A DNA stretch of 64,000 bases from Pirellulaceae bacterium (GCA_018402565.1 JAGYIQ010000001.1:868001-932000), one strand, 5' to 3'. Positions 7,444 to 16,748 are shown, counted from the first letter of the stretch. Numbers and translations are program-made. The notes: a model not told the origin generated them from the sequence alone.

Positions 7444-8928
7444 TCAAGCGTCCAAGATTTGGCGAATGAGTTTGCCCTCGACATTGGTCAAGCGACGTTG
7501 GACGCCGTTGTGTTCAAAGCTGAGTCGCTTGTAGTCCAGCCCCAACAGATGCAAGATTGTGGCGTTGAAGTGGTACAACGGGTGGATCTGCGAGACCGCC
7601 CGCTGGCCCAATTCGTCGGTCTGGCCGTGGCTAACGCCCCGTTTGACTCCCGCCCCTGTCATCCAACACGTGAATCCGTCCGGATTGTGGTCGCGTCCCT
7701 GGGCGCCCTTTTGAAAAAATGGCATCCGACCAAACTCCGTACACCAAACGACCAACGTCTCCTCCAACAATCCGCGTTGCTGCAAATCGCGAATCAGAGC
7801 GGCCGTCGGTTGATCCATGATCTCGGCATGCACGTCGTACTGCTGCTTCAGGGCGTTGTGCCCATCCCAGTTCAAGTTCCCGCCACTGGCGTAGGCCCCG
7901 TTAAACAGCTGGACAAATCGTACCCCCTTTTCAATCAGCCGCCGCGCCAAGATACAGTTCCGCGCAAACGCGGCCTTGTCGGGATTGTGCGTCGCATCCG
8001 CTCCGTACATCTCCAGCACGTGTTGGGGCTCGGTACTCAGATCAGCGATCCCCGGCATACTCAACTGCATCCGCGCCGCCAATTCGTAACTGGCGATCCG
8101 CGCCGCCAATTGACTGTCGCCTGGATTCGCCTGCAGATGCCGAGCATTCAGTCGCTGCAGCAACGCGCGGGCGGCGGCATCCTCGTCGGGCCTGACCCCA
8201 GGCGCCGTCAAATGTCGCACCGGCAACTTGGAACTCATCGCCGTCCCCTGAAATGCCGCCGGTAAAAAGCCCGCCCCCCAGTTATTGGCGCCATTCTGTG
8301 GCACACCTCGCGGATCGGGAATCGCCACGTACGCCGGCAAGTCCTGGCTTTCGCTGCCCAACGCATAAGTCACCCAGGCACCCAAACTGGCGAAACCATC
8401 CAGCACCGATCCCGTGGACAAAAAGTTCTCCGCCGGACCATGCGTGTTCGATTCGCTGGTCAACGAATGCACAAATGCGATCTCATCGGTCAACTGAGCC
8501 AAGTGCGGAATCAGATCGCTGACCCACTTGCCCGTCTCTCCATACTGGCGAAACGTGTACTGCGGACGAGCCAAATTACCGGCCGGGCCCTGAAACGTCA
8601 CCGCAGGACCACCCGGCAACGGCTTGTCGTCCCACTTGATCAATTCGGGTTTGTAATCCCACGTCTCCAACTGACTGACCCCGCCCGCACAAAAGACCAC
8701 GATGACATTTTTGGCCTTGGCGGGAAAATGGGCCGGCCGCGGTGCAAAAGGTCTCGCCGGATCGATCTCGGGCTTGATCTGACCGGTCGAATCGTCCTGA
8801 GCCAACAGGCCGTCTCCGGCCAAGAGACTGGCCAAGGCGATCGAACCCAGCGCTGTACTGCCCTGGCTGAGAAAGCAGCGCCGGTTCAAGAAGTGACTTC
8901 CCTGCAGCGAAAGGGGTGAATAATTCAT
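7444..8928 (-). CDS. DUF1501 domain-containing protein, Tat-exported
   Basis: 494 residues. The N-terminus has a twin-arginine-like signal (NRRCFLSQG, then [18 protein letters not shown]). The body matches DUF1501, an alkaline-phosphatase/sulfatase-like fold family abundant in planctomycetes. Typical strings are '[24 protein letters not shown]', '[24 protein letters not shown]'-like text, '[13 protein letters not shown]' and '[11 protein letters not shown]'. It starts 25 bp downstream of the DUF1549/DUF1553 gene on the same strand. This pair is a standard planctomycete unit. Its biochemical role is not established; a link to extracellular polysaccharide use is often proposed from genome context. 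Confidence 0.9.
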   Translation of the reverse strand: MNYSPLSLQGSHFLNRRCFLSQGSTALGSIALASLLAGDGLLAQDDSTGQIKPEIDPARPFAPRPAHFPAKAKNVIVVFCAGGVSQLETWDYKPELIKWDDKPLPGGPAVTFQGPAGNLARPQYTFRQYGETGKWVSDLIPHLAQLTDEIAFVHSLTSESNTHGPAENFLSTGSVLDGFASLGAWVTYALGSESQDLPAYVAIPDPRGVPQNGANNWGAGFLPAAFQGTAMSSKLPVRHLTAPGVRPDEDAAARALLQRLNARHLQANPGDSQLAARIASYELAARMQLSMPGIADLSTEPQHVLEMYGADATHNPDKAAFARNCILARRLIEKGVRFVQLFNGAYASGGNLNWDGHNALKQQYDVHAEIMDQPTAALIRDLQQRGLLEETLVVWCTEFGRMPFFQKGAQGRDHNPDGFTCWMTGAGVKRGVSHGQTDELGQRAVSQIHPLYHFNATILHLLGLDYKRLSFEHNGVQRRLTNVEGKLIRQILDA

Positions 8929-8953
8929 TTGATTTCACTCTTTTTTACAAAAC

Positions 8954-11900
8954 TTATGGCAGGAAGAGAAACTCGTTGCTATTGAGCAACACGCGGCACA
9001 GAAATGGCAGCCCAAATTTCTCAACGCCCGGCATCACGTCCGCCAGTTCCTCGGGGGTCGGGGGCCGATTCAAGGTCAACTCGTAGACGCGTTGAACCTG
9101 CGCCAGCGTGTCGTCGCCCGCGTCTCTGTGGAGCCGCTGGGCCAAGGCCTCCGCCACCTGCAGAGTGAAACGGCTATTGAATAAGTTGAGAGCCTGGATG
9201 GGCGTGGTGGACACCGCGCGGACGGCAGTGCTCTGCCCTGCATCGGGGCAATCAAACGCACCAAACACCGCTTCCGGCTCGCGTCGGACTTTATGGGCAT
9301 AGATCATGCGTCGACTGTTCTGCTCGGTCAGGGTCTCGACGGGATTGAATCCACTCAACCCGCCGCGTTGATCGAACAGATCAAAGCCACGCCCGTACAT
9401 GTCATGCCGAAGCAAACCCGCCACCGCTAACATCGAGTCGCGGATGACTTCTGCCTCCAACCGGCGGGTGCGAAATCGCCACAACCATTGATTGTCCGCA
9501 TCGATCTCGGTCGCCTGCGGGTCGATCGTCGATGCCTGCCGGTAAGTTTGAGACAGCACAATCCGACGGTGCAGTTGCTTGATGCTCCAGCCGTCGCGAA
9601 TAAACTGTCCGGCCAAGGCATCCAGCAACTCGGGATGAGTCGGCAGCAAGCCGCTGTTCCCCAAATCACTGGGGGTCGCCACCAGCCCCGTTCCAAAATG
9701 CCATTGCCAAACTCGATTCACTAGAACTCGAGCGGTCATGGGATTTTCAGGACTGGCAATCCAGTTGGCCAAGGCCAAGCGACGCGATTGCTCGTCCGTC
9801 TCCAGCGGCAACGTCAAGCTGCCCAAGGCCACCGGCACCGCCGCCGCGACGGGCTCGCCCGGTTGCTCGGGGTCGCCCCGATGCAGCAGGTGGATCGCGT
9901 CCGGTTGGCGGAACTTGCCCGCAAATGCAACCTGCCGAGCCTCCAAGGTTCGCAGCTGCTGCTCCAGTGCCTGTTTTTCACGCAACCACGCCAGACCTTG
10001 TTCACCCACGCCAGCCACCAAGGTCATATCGTCCAGCGAGGGCCCCACTTCGATCGAATAGACCGTCGCCAAGCGATCCGCGAATTCCCCCAAGCGATCG
10101 CGACTCCACACCACTTGTTGAATCGTCTGCGGTTCCGGCAACTCCAGCAACACCCAACCGGTTCCCGGAGTGTCGGACATCCAGCTCCGCGAATTGCCGT
10201 ACTCCCCATCATTGAGGTGCGTCAGTTTGTGGATTTCCGACGTTTGACTGCCCGACGCGGTCACTCGCGTGCCGTGCGAAGCCAGGGCCACATTCCGCGG
10301 CGTTGGCTCAGCGGTGAAGATCTCCAACTCGTCGATGCAAGGTTCGATCAAGCCCAGCGTGGGATGCCGATTGGCATCGTAGATAGTCAAGCGAACAAAC
10401 TTGGCCTCCACCGGGTCAAACCGTTCGATGTTCTCGCGAGGATCGGTCTGACGCAAACCAACGTTGCCCTCGCCGGGTGTGGCTGCGGCCAGCCGCTGCT
10501 GGACTTGTTCCAAACGTTCCCGCAACGGCTGAATCTCCGCCGCCCGCAGGTCCGCATCCGGCCCGAGGATTTCCCGGTCCTCGTACTCGACACCGGCCAC
10601 AAACGCCTGCATCGCGTAGTAGTCTTTGGCCGAGATCGGGTCAAACTTGTGGTCGTGGCACCGCGCACAACCGATACTCAAGCCCAGAAATGTTTGACTG
10701 ACGTTGTTGACGATTTCGTCCAATGCATCTTGTCGCGCCAGACGAATGGACGGCGCATCTTGACCGATCTGCCCGGGCAACAACACCGAGGCCGTGACCA
10801 AGAACCCCGTTGCCGCATCGGCTCCCAAGGCATCCCCAGCAATCTGCTCGCGGACGAATTGGTGGTAGGGAAGATCCGAGTTAAACGCGCGGATGACGTA
10901 GTCGCGATAGTGCCAGGCATGAGGCCGCTCGGTATTGACTTCGAAACCATGCGTATCGGCGTATCGGACGACATCCAGCCAATGTTGCCCCCAGCGTTCG
11001 CCGTAGCGAGGGCTCTCGAGCAACCGATCAACGACTTCGCGATAGACGACTTCCCGCGCCACCCCAGGCTCAAGGCTGGAAAGATTTTCTTGAAAATCCG
11101 CCATTTCTTTGGGAGTGGGCGGCAGCCCCGTCAGATCGAAGGTCACGCGACGAAGCCAAACCGCCGGTTCGGCCTCGGCCGCCATCCGCAAGCCGATCTC
11201 ACCCAGGCGCCGAGCAACCACCGAGTCGATATCCAGATCGCCAGGGGATTCTGGCAGCGGCCGAAAGCTCCAGTGATCGCGAGTGTCCTTGAGCTGAACA
11301 CGATCGACACCCTCGGGCCAGATCGCGCCCTCCCGGACCCAACGAGTCAACACGTCGATTTCTCGCTCGGACAATCGCTCGCCAGGTGGCATCAAATGGG
11401 GATCATCGACATCGGCCGTGATGAACTGGATCAGCGGACTGGTCGCCGGATCGCCCGGGACAATGTCGGGGCCATGCCGGTCGCCCCCCTTCATGGCCAG
11501 CGACTTGACATCGAGTCGCAGTCCAGACTCGCGTTCACTGTCGCTGTGACAGGCGTAACAGTGCTGTTCGAAAATCGGGCGAACATCTTGTACAAAATCG
11601 ACCGTCGGATCCTCCTCCGCAGCAAACGCAGACGGTCCACCGATCCCCACGAGACAGACAAGCCCTACAAGACAGACAAGCCCTACGAGACCGACATGCC
11701 CCACGAGCCCCACGAGCCAGACAAGGAGGCTGACGCACGCCCCGGCCCATGCCTGTGTCTCGAGCCACGTCCCAGCCGCCGAGCACGTCCCAGTCTCACT
11801 GCACTTTCCCGTCTCACTGCACTTTCCCGTCTCAGACACGCCGCAAGCCTCAACTCGCGGACAGGTCCATCCGCGAGCCTCAACTCGCGGCCAGGTCCAG

Positions 11901-11992
11901 ACCCAGACCCAGTGCGAGGCAGGCATCGACGTCGAGCCGACAGAGTAAGCTGGAAGTATTGAGATCTGCTGGGCCCCGTGTGCAGTTCGCAT
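8954..11992 (-). CDS. PSCyt1 / DUF1549 / F5-8 type C-like / DUF1553 protein
   Basis: 1012 residues as the longest frame; the true start is uncertain. Domains in order: an N-terminal extension built from tandem repeats (1-120), which includes a repeat-expanded hydrophobic signal segment ending 'GGPSAFAAEED'; a cytochrome-c-like PSCyt1 domain with 'CYACH' at about 145; DUF1549 with a second CxxCH ('GCARCHDHKFDPIS') at about 440; a discoidin-like (F5/8 type C) section around 520-640 ('HLNDGEYGNSRSWMSDTPG'); and DUF1553 from about 730 ('RLALANWIASPENPMTARVLVNRVW') to the end. It is the partner of the adjacent DUF1501 gene, and both should act outside the cytoplasm. ATG 11926 is an alternative start that would still include most of the repeats. 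Confidence 0.88.
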   Translation of the reverse strand: MRTAHGAQQISILPAYSVGSTSMPASHWVWVWTWPRVEARGWTCPRVEACGVSETGKCSETGKCSETGTCSAAGTWLETQAWAGACVSLLVWLVGLVGHVGLVGLVCLVGLVCLVGIGGPSAFAAEEDPTVDFVQDVRPIFEQHCYACHSDSERESGLRLDVKSLAMKGGDRHGPDIVPGDPATSPLIQFITADVDDPHLMPPGERLSEREIDVLTRWVREGAIWPEGVDRVQLKDTRDHWSFRPLPESPGDLDIDSVVARRLGEIGLRMAAEAEPAVWLRRVTFDLTGLPPTPKEMADFQENLSSLEPGVAREVVYREVVDRLLESPRYGERWGQHWLDVVRYADTHGFEVNTERPHAWHYRDYVIRAFNSDLPYHQFVREQIAGDALGADAATGFLVTASVLLPGQIGQDAPSIRLARQDALDEIVNNVSQTFLGLSIGCARCHDHKFDPISAKDYYAMQAFVAGVEYEDREILGPDADLRAAEIQPLRERLEQVQQRLAAATPGEGNVGLRQTDPRENIERFDPVEAKFVRLTIYDANRHPTLGLIEPCIDELEIFTAEPTPRNVALASHGTRVTASGSQTSEIHKLTHLNDGEYGNSRSWMSDTPGTGWVLLELPEPQTIQQVVWSRDRLGEFADRLATVYSIEVGPSLDDMTLVAGVGEQGLAWLREKQALEQQLRTLEARQVAFAGKFRQPDAIHLLHRGDPEQPGEPVAAAVPVALGSLTLPLETDEQSRRLALANWIASPENPMTARVLVNRVWQWHFGTGLVATPSDLGNSGLLPTHPELLDALAGQFIRDGWSIKQLHRRIVLSQTYRQASTIDPQATEIDADNQWLWRFRTRRLEAEVIRDSMLAVAGLLRHDMYGRGFDLFDQRGGLSGFNPVETLTEQNSRRMIYAHKVRREPEAVFGAFDCPDAGQSTAVRAVSTTPIQALNLFNSRFTLQVAEALAQRLHRDAGDDTLAQVQRVYELTLNRPPTPEELADVMPGVEKFGLPFLCRVLLNSNEFLFLP
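11653..11724 (-). repeat. 18-bp tandem repeat encoding the signal-peptide hydrophobic core
   Basis: Four 18-bp units (11653-11670, 11671-11688, 11689-11706, and a degenerate 11707-11724) encode hexapeptides of the type VGLVCL. They make up most of the hydrophobic core of the export signal of the DUF1549/DUF1553 protein. Confidence 0.85.
11767..11838 (-). repeat. 18-bp tandem repeat encoding SETGKC hexapeptides
   Basis: Four 18-bp units encode SETGKC, SETGKC, SETGTC and SAAGTW, with the central copies nearly identical. They lie in the N-terminal extension of the same protein, or in its 5' untranslated region if translation starts further in. Confidence 0.85.
11848..11903 (-). repeat. 30-bp tandem repeat, 1.9 copies
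   Basis: Unit beginning CCTCAACTCGCGGACAGG at 11848, repeated at 11878 with few changes. It encodes 'CPRVEACG' and 'WPRVEARGWT' in the same N-terminal extension. This is the third independent tandem array within 250 bp. Confidence 0.8.
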
Positions 11993-12481
11993 CGGCGATT
12001 GAACCCTTTATTTTGTCGGAGTCGTCCGAAGCGGTCGCCCCAGGATCACGACCCCCAATCAAAATGAGAGGGCAGGCGAAATGACCAGGCAACCGTAAGT
12101 GTACACGCGTCTGTGTGAGTCAGGTTGGATGGGTGAAGGCGAGGGTTGGTCCGGTCACCAGCCAGCCTTGCCCCGCCTACTTCGCTGCGGCGACTGGCGA
12201 CCACCGGTCAACCGTCCCAGCTTCCTCGTCCGATTATCCACCACTCGGCTGCAGAATGCAAGAAACAGCCGGGCGGAGCAGAAATCGAATCCGCCTTCCC
12301 AGGGTTCGACCTAGAAAATCTCCGACAACCTGGAGCCCCACCGGCGTCCGGGATGCTCCGCGCGACCCAACGGCCCTCCGGCGGCTCACACACTCGGCAG
12401 CCGGCTTATGGATCTCGATTCGTTTCGCTTTTCGCTTTCTCGGCCACTAGCTAACGCAGCAATACTCCGTCACTTTCCTGG
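11993..12481. other. Intergenic stretch without a recognised gene
   Basis: 489 bp between the start of the DUF1549/DUF1553 gene and the 3' end of the GNAT-like gene, both on the minus strand. No convincing coding frame, RNA gene or repeat was seen. It presumably holds the promoter of the DUF1549/DUF1553-DUF1501 unit. Confidence 0.5.
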
Positions 12482-13636
12482 CTACCATCCGTTGTTTACC
12501 AGCAGGGGTACAAAATGGCGATAAAGAAAACAGGAAAACCCTCGCCACACGACTTGCTGCGACCGCGGTAGGTGATTGACGTAACACGCCAAGAACTCGA
12601 TTTGTCCTCGCGCCCCACGATGACGCTTGAAGGCGCCTGCACCGGCCGAAGCATGAAAGCGCAAGTTCTTGCGGGCGGCATGATCGCCCGATAACCAACT
12701 GGCGATCCGATACAGTCCACTGGCCTGCGGTTGGCTCCGATCGTAGCCAATCAACGGGACCGTCAAAAGGCCATCTCGCTCGAGATGTCCGGCCATGGCT
12801 TGGATCTGACCATCGCGATCTCGCGCGACTCGGAAGGTCACTAGGCGAGTATCGACCAGCAACTGAATCCAGCGAGCCGTGTAATCCGGATTTAAACAGG
12901 AATACTTTTGACGGTACAACGATTGGTACAAGTCCGTAATGCGTTGGGCGTCGGTGTCTGTCAGCTTTTCAAGATCCTCGATTTCCACTCGGCTATCGCG
13001 GACCAATTTTTGATCACGCTTGACATGGTTCCGCGGCCGCCATTCCTTTTTAGGATCATCGATGGTCCAAACCTGTCGAGCCGGAAGAAACAGCCATCCA
13101 TCCGCTTGCAGTGCACGACACAATTCGGGGCTGGACCACGGATCCACCGACCGAATCCCGAAGAAATGCCGGGGATACTGCTGGTACAATTGCTCCCGTA
13201 TCTGCGTTAGCCCCTGACCGTGCCAATCGCCATGCAAGTTGGTCGCGAAACCGTAGTTATCGATCAAAACGGATCGACCGATTCCGGCCGCCAGCAAGGG
13301 CCATCCGGCAGCTCTGACAAGACAAGCCAGCCCGAGTCGTGCCCATCCTAGGTTGAGGTGAGACAGTTCATCGATGGCATAGCCAATGTAAGCACTGTGG
13401 GGTTGCACGACGTAGCTGCCACCCGTCTCGCCGTGGCTGATCGTCAACGGCAATAACCGCGAGTCGTGGGTAAGAAAGGAAAAGTCGACCGAGGCGTTGG
13501 GGATCAAAGTGGGGAGTCCGATGCGGGCAACTGCCTCGCAAAACGCGGCGACCGGCTCGATGATCGGGTTCGATTCCCCCGCATCAACGGCAATGATTCT
13601 CGATGTGGATATAGCAGACATAACGGTTTCGCTCAT
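12482..13636 (-). CDS. GNAT-fold acyltransferase-like protein (FemAB/CelD-like)
   Basis: 384 residues from ATG 13636 (MSETVMSAISTSRI). An upstream in-frame extension of 20 residues is possible. The C-terminal half ('LTDTDAQRITDLYQSLYRQKYSCLNPDYTARWIQLLVDTRLVTFRVARDRDGQIQAMAGHLERDGLLTVPLIGYD') matches the second GNAT-like domain of FemAB/CelD-type acyltransferases used in cell-envelope or polysaccharide modification. 'KEWRPRNHVKRDQKLVRDS' is a typical linker for this group. No signal peptide is visible, so it should act in the cytoplasm. The acceptor is unknown. It is divergent from an uncharacterised gene at 13793, with about 155 bp of shared promoter region. Confidence 0.6.
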   Translation of the reverse strand: MSETVMSAISTSRIIAVDAGESNPIIEPVAAFCEAVARIGLPTLIPNASVDFSFLTHDSRLLPLTISHGETGGSYVVQPHSAYIGYAIDELSHLNLGWARLGLACLVRAAGWPLLAAGIGRSVLIDNYGFATNLHGDWHGQGLTQIREQLYQQYPRHFFGIRSVDPWSSPELCRALQADGWLFLPARQVWTIDDPKKEWRPRNHVKRDQKLVRDSRVEIEDLEKLTDTDAQRITDLYQSLYRQKYSCLNPDYTARWIQLLVDTRLVTFRVARDRDGQIQAMAGHLERDGLLTVPLIGYDRSQPQASGLYRIASWLSGDHAARKNLRFHASAGAGAFKRHRGARGQIEFLACYVNHLPRSQQVVWRGFSCFLYRHFVPLLVNNGW

Positions 13637-13792
13637 AGAATTTCGATCGAGCCTAGCGGAACTTGGGACCCAGCAATCAAGGCTCGGGCCACACACCTAT
13701 CCCTGGGTCTCGTGCCTCGGCAAAAACCCTCGAATCCGATTATGATAACAGCCGGTGGGCGATGCTTGTGAGGGGATTTAGGGAACTGCCAG

Positions 13793-14461
13793 ATGTTAGC
13801 AGCCTTGGCTTGGCTTGACCCACGACGTTGGATCTACCCGATCGCAATGTATACCGGGTTGCGCGCTGCCTACAATCGCTGGCAGAACCGTGGCGGAACG
13901 TCCCTGAGGCTGGAGGCCTTTGACCGCGTCCTACTTCAGGTTTTGGACGGTGAGCTGGGCGTTCTCCGTGTCCATCGTCGTCGACTACCCGCATCCAAAC
14001 GGACCATGGGGCCAACCGGTATGATCGCGATCTCCCTCCAATCGCCGGGCGTGTTGTCGTGGCTTTACCGCTGGCTCTGCCTGACCAGTCATTTCGGAAC
14101 CGGGCACGTGGAATTGGCATTTGTCGAACTACCAGAAGGCATCACGTTCTACGCGGTTCGAAACATCGTGCGATCCAACCTGGAACGCATCGCCGGCAGC
14201 AACTGGTTTCCCACATTGAAGCTGCAACGGCCTCAAGACGAGATTCAAGTCTTGCTGCGGGTTGCCCACTGGCTGCGGGAGCGCGGCGTTCCGACATATT
14301 TCGCTCCCGCCGAGGAGTGTGTGACATTTTCAATCGATCGTTGTTTGGTGCGACCGGATCGGCTGCCTCGGGTTCAAGCAGCGCTGGAACGACGATACCG
14401 CCAGATAATCAAAGCCTGGGTGCAAGCGGCTGGAGAAATCAAAGGGGTCAGGCCTCTTTGA
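13793..14461 (+). CDS. Uncharacterised protein whose C-terminus is encoded by a mobile palindrome
   Basis: 222 residues, not recognised. The protein is basic, with a hydrophobic stretch near 15-25 and another around 80-95 ('VLSWLYRWLCLTSHFG'). The C-terminal half 'QRPQDEIQVLLRVAHWLRERGVPTYF' looks helical. The last seven residues and the TGA stop are encoded by the 25-bp palindrome at 14438-14462, so the native C-terminus appears to have been replaced or trimmed when that element arrived. It is divergent from the GNAT-like gene, so a shared pathway is possible but unproven. Confidence 0.6.
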   Translation: MLAALAWLDPRRWIYPIAMYTGLRAAYNRWQNRGGTSLRLEAFDRVLLQVLDGELGVLRVHRRRLPASKRTMGPTGMIAISLQSPGVLSWLYRWLCLTSHFGTGHVELAFVELPEGITFYAVRNIVRSNLERIAGSNWFPTLKLQRPQDEIQVLLRVAHWLRERGVPTYFAPAEECVTFSIDRCLVRPDRLPRVQAALERRYRQIIKAWVQAAGEIKGVRPL

Positions 14462-14462
14462 T
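14438..14462. repeat. 25-bp palindrome, copy A
   Basis: ATCAAAGGGGTCAGGCCTCTTTGAT, an imperfect inverted repeat with 10-bp arms around a 5-bp centre. It is oriented opposite to copies B, C and D. It contains the stop codon of the upstream gene and marks the left side of the transposase element. Confidence 0.9.
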
Positions 14463-14516
14463 TCGGTATCGGCATGGTGTAGGCTGTAGGTTTTCCCGGT
14501 TTGGAGAGGAGATCCG

Positions 14517-15206
14517 ATGCCACGACCCCCACGAGCTGATGAAGCTGGCGGACTTTACCACGCCTTGAACCGCGGTAACCTGCGAGCGACTATTTTTCAC
14601 AAAGATGCTGACTACGAAGCGTTTGAACGAATCCTCTCTGAGGGTTTGCAAATCCATCAGGTGGAACTCTTTTCGTTTCAATTGATGCCCAACCACTATC
14701 ATTTGGTGCTGCGTCCTTTGGTGGATGGCGAGATGGGTCGGTTCATGGGCTGGATCGGAGGCACGCACACCATGCGCTATCACGCCCACTACCACACCAG
14801 TGGATTGGGGCACATTTATCAGCAACGGTTCAAGAGCTTTCCGATCCAGAACGACCAGCACTTCCTCGTTGTTTGCCGGTACGTCGAACGCAATGCCCTG
14901 CGGGCTGGGTTGGTCGACCAAGCGGAGCAATGGCGATGGGGTTCTCTGTGGCATTGGCTGCACCCACCTGCCCCGCTGCTTTCGCCGTGGCCGATCCCCA
15001 GACTTCCTGGATGGGTGCAGCGAGTCAACACACCGCTATCGGACTCCGAGTTGGCAGCGGTCCGACTTTCAGCCCAACGGGGCCGGCCGCTGGGCGACCC
15101 CGAGTGGATCGAATCCACCGTCAGTCGGCTCAAGCTGGAGTCGACCATCCGCCCCCGTGGCCGCCAACAGATTCGCGTCCCTAAATCCCCCACCAAAGAG
15201 GCCTGA
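14517..15206 (+). CDS. REP-associated tyrosine transposase (Y1_Tnp family)
   Basis: 229 residues from ATG 14517, preceded by GGAGAGGAG a few bases upstream. The Y1 domain has the HUH motif 'QLMPNHYHLVL' (H60, H62), 'GHIYQQRFKSFPI', and the catalytic tyrosine in 'CRYVERNALRAGLV' (Y122). These are the hallmarks of RAYT proteins, which act on single-stranded hairpin DNA. The C-terminal 80 residues form the usual variable basic tail. The last codons (TKEA and stop) lie inside palindrome copy B. Unlike the transposase at 4860-5657, this is a normal single-domain enzyme with all catalytic residues. Confidence 0.92.
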   Translation: MPRPPRADEAGGLYHALNRGNLRATIFHKDADYEAFERILSEGLQIHQVELFSFQLMPNHYHLVLRPLVDGEMGRFMGWIGGTHTMRYHAHYHTSGLGHIYQQRFKSFPIQNDQHFLVVCRYVERNALRAGLVDQAEQWRWGSLWHWLHPPAPLLSPWPIPRLPGWVQRVNTPLSDSELAAVRLSAQRGRPLGDPEWIESTVSRLKLESTIRPRGRQQIRVPKSPTKEA

Positions 15207-15216
15207 CCCCTTTGAT
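15192..15216. repeat. 25-bp palindrome, copy B
   Basis: ACCAAAGAGGCCTGACCCCTTTGAT. It contains the TGA stop of the transposase (15204-15206) and, at its right end, the first two bases of the ATG start of the RlmA-like gene (15215-15217), plus an in-frame TTG at 15212. Confidence 0.9.
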
Positions 15217-16036
15217 GTTTCAACTACGCTGTACCGTCCGAGATTGCCAACAATTGCTGGAGCAGCACGAGCGAGAACTTGTGTGCAGCGCCGGGCACCA
15301 TTTTGATCAAGCCAAGCAGGGCTACTGGAACCTGCTGCAACCTCAGGATAAAAAGTCCAAGAACCCAGGTGATTCAGAGGATGCCGTTCTGGCTCGGCAC
15401 CGCTGGCTGCAACGAGGACACGCCGTATCGTTGATTGAAACCCTGCGACCGTGGCTGGCCACAAGCGATACACCGATGGGGCCAAGAACGCTGGATTTGG
15501 GGTGTGGCGAAGGTTCGTTTGGTCCCGCCCTGTTTCCTGATGACGCCCAGTCGTATTGCGGTATCGACCTTTCCAAGCGGGCCATCAAATTGGCGGTCCG
15601 GCGATGGCCTGACGCGACTTGGGTGTTGGCGAATGCGGACCGAGTCTTACCGGCGGCGGATGAAAGTGTACATCGAGTGATCTCGCTGTTCGGCCGACGT
15701 CCCATTTCAGAGATCCATCGCGTCCTCGTGCCTGGTGGGATCTGTGTGGTTGCGGTGCCAGGCGAGGAGGATTTAATCGAACTGCGCCAAGAGGTCCAAC
15801 AAGCGGGACATCGCCGTAGCCGCTGGGAATTGATTGCCGAGGAGATGAGTCAGGCCGGGCTGGAAGTGCTCGACCAAAAGCAATGGCACGCCACGGTGAA
15901 TCTGCAACCGGACGCCATTGCCGACGCCCTCGCAATGACCTACCGCGCGGTGCGACATTCCCAGAAATCTCGCTTAGCTGCCGTGCATGCCATGAACGTC
16001 ACCCTGGCGGCTGACCTATTGCTGTTGCGACGATAG
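15215..16036 (+). CDS. RlmA-like 23S rRNA (guanine-N1) methyltransferase
   Basis: 273 residues from ATG 15215. The N-terminus carries a zinc-finger-like C-x4-C-x12-C-x3-H set (C6, C11, C24, H28), then 'HHFDQAKQGYWNLLQPQDKKSKNPGDSEDAVLARHRWL', which closely follows the RlmA signature. The methyltransferase domain begins at 'RTLDLGCGEG', the SAM-binding glycine loop. The family methylates N1 of a guanine in domain II of 23S rRNA. The first C-C spacing is four rather than the usual two residues. The start codon overlaps the palindrome that ends the transposase element, so the native upstream region may have been replaced. Confidence 0.85.
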   Translation: MFQLRCTVRDCQQLLEQHERELVCSAGHHFDQAKQGYWNLLQPQDKKSKNPGDSEDAVLARHRWLQRGHAVSLIETLRPWLATSDTPMGPRTLDLGCGEGSFGPALFPDDAQSYCGIDLSKRAIKLAVRRWPDATWVLANADRVLPAADESVHRVISLFGRRPISEIHRVLVPGGICVVAVPGEEDLIELRQEVQQAGHRRSRWELIAEEMSQAGLEVLDQKQWHATVNLQPDAIADALAMTYRAVRHSQKSRLAAVHAMNVTLAADLLLLRR

Positions 16037-16040
16037 GACA

Positions 16041-16065
16041 AATCAAAGAGGCCTGACCTCTTTGA
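16041..16065. repeat. 25-bp palindrome, copy C (perfect)
   Basis: ATCAAAGAGG, CCTGA, CCTCTTTGAT: a perfect 10-bp inverted repeat with a 5-nt centre, 4 bp after the stop codon of the RlmA-like gene. It could also fold as a terminator-like hairpin, although it has no strong T-tract. Confidence 0.92.
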
Positions 16066-16111
16066 TCTGCCTCAATAATTTCACTCCCACGGTCAGAACT
16101 TTTCGGTTACA

Positions 16112-16732
16112 ATGTCAGACATGAATTCCGAACAATTAGTCAGCTTGGTTCACCAGCAGTCGCTGGACGTCTTTGAAAGGATGTTTCGCGCCGTGGAATT
16201 GGTTCAAGAGAGACTAAACCGAGCGTGTGCAGCGTTAGGCAAGGCCAATGTGCCCTACGCAGTGATTGGTGGCAATGCGGTTGCTGTGTGGGTGGCCACC
16301 ATTGACGATGGAGCCGTCCGGAACACTCGGGATGTCGACTTGCTGCTGGCCGAAGAGGACCTGCCACAGGCGACTGCAGCCTTGGAAGCCGTCGGCTTTA
16401 TCCGTGATGTGGTTACGGATACAATTGTGTTCTTGGACGGGCCGCAAGGAAAACCCAGCCAAGGCTTGCATATTTTGTTGGCGGGGCGGAAGGTCAAACC
16501 CGAACACGCCAGTCCCACTCCCTCGGTCCAGTGTGCCGTAGAGATCAACGACAAACGCATTGTGGAACTAGAAGCGTTGGTTGAGATGAAACTCAACAGC
16601 TACCGTGATAAGGATCGCACGCACCTACGCGACATGATCCTGATTGGGCTGTTGGATGCCACCTGGCCCAGTCGCTTTCCACCGTCACTGGCCCAACGGC
16701 TCCAAGCCCTGTTGGACGATCCCGAGGGTTAG
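16112..16732 (+). CDS. Nucleotidyltransferase-fold protein
   Basis: 206 residues from ATG 16112 (a second ATG lies at 16121). 'PYAVIGGNAVAVW' (G53, G54) followed by 'RNTRDVDLLL' (D74, D76) is the GG...DxD pattern of the nucleotidyltransferase superfamily. The later 'VELEALVEMKLNSYRDKDRTHLRDM' matches the helical region of the small AbiEii/DUF6036-like proteins. No antitoxin-like partner is adjacent, so I do not call it a toxin. It lies between palindrome copy C and the beta-propeller gene, 16 bp from the latter. Confidence 0.65.
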   Translation: MSDMNSEQLVSLVHQQSLDVFERMFRAVELVQERLNRACAALGKANVPYAVIGGNAVAVWVATIDDGAVRNTRDVDLLLAEEDLPQATAALEAVGFIRDVVTDTIVFLDGPQGKPSQGLHILLAGRKVKPEHASPTPSVQCAVEINDKRIVELEALVEMKLNSYRDKDRTHLRDMILIGLLDATWPSRFPPSLAQRLQALLDDPEG

Positions 16733-16748
16733 TTTGAGAAATTAACTT

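Noticed and set aside
9788..11962. Long plus-strand ORF of 724 codons opposite the DUF1549/DUF1553 gene
   Set aside because: It mirrors a well-supported minus-strand gene with clear CxxCH and DUF motifs; the plus frame has no recognisable domain.
13555..13590. tRNA T-arm-like string GGTTCGATTCC
   Set aside because: It lies within the GNAT-like coding frame and no matching acceptor or anticodon stems were found.
16112..16732. AbiEii-type toxin of a toxin-antitoxin pair
   Set aside because: The nucleotidyltransferase motif is present but there is no adjacent antitoxin-like gene.
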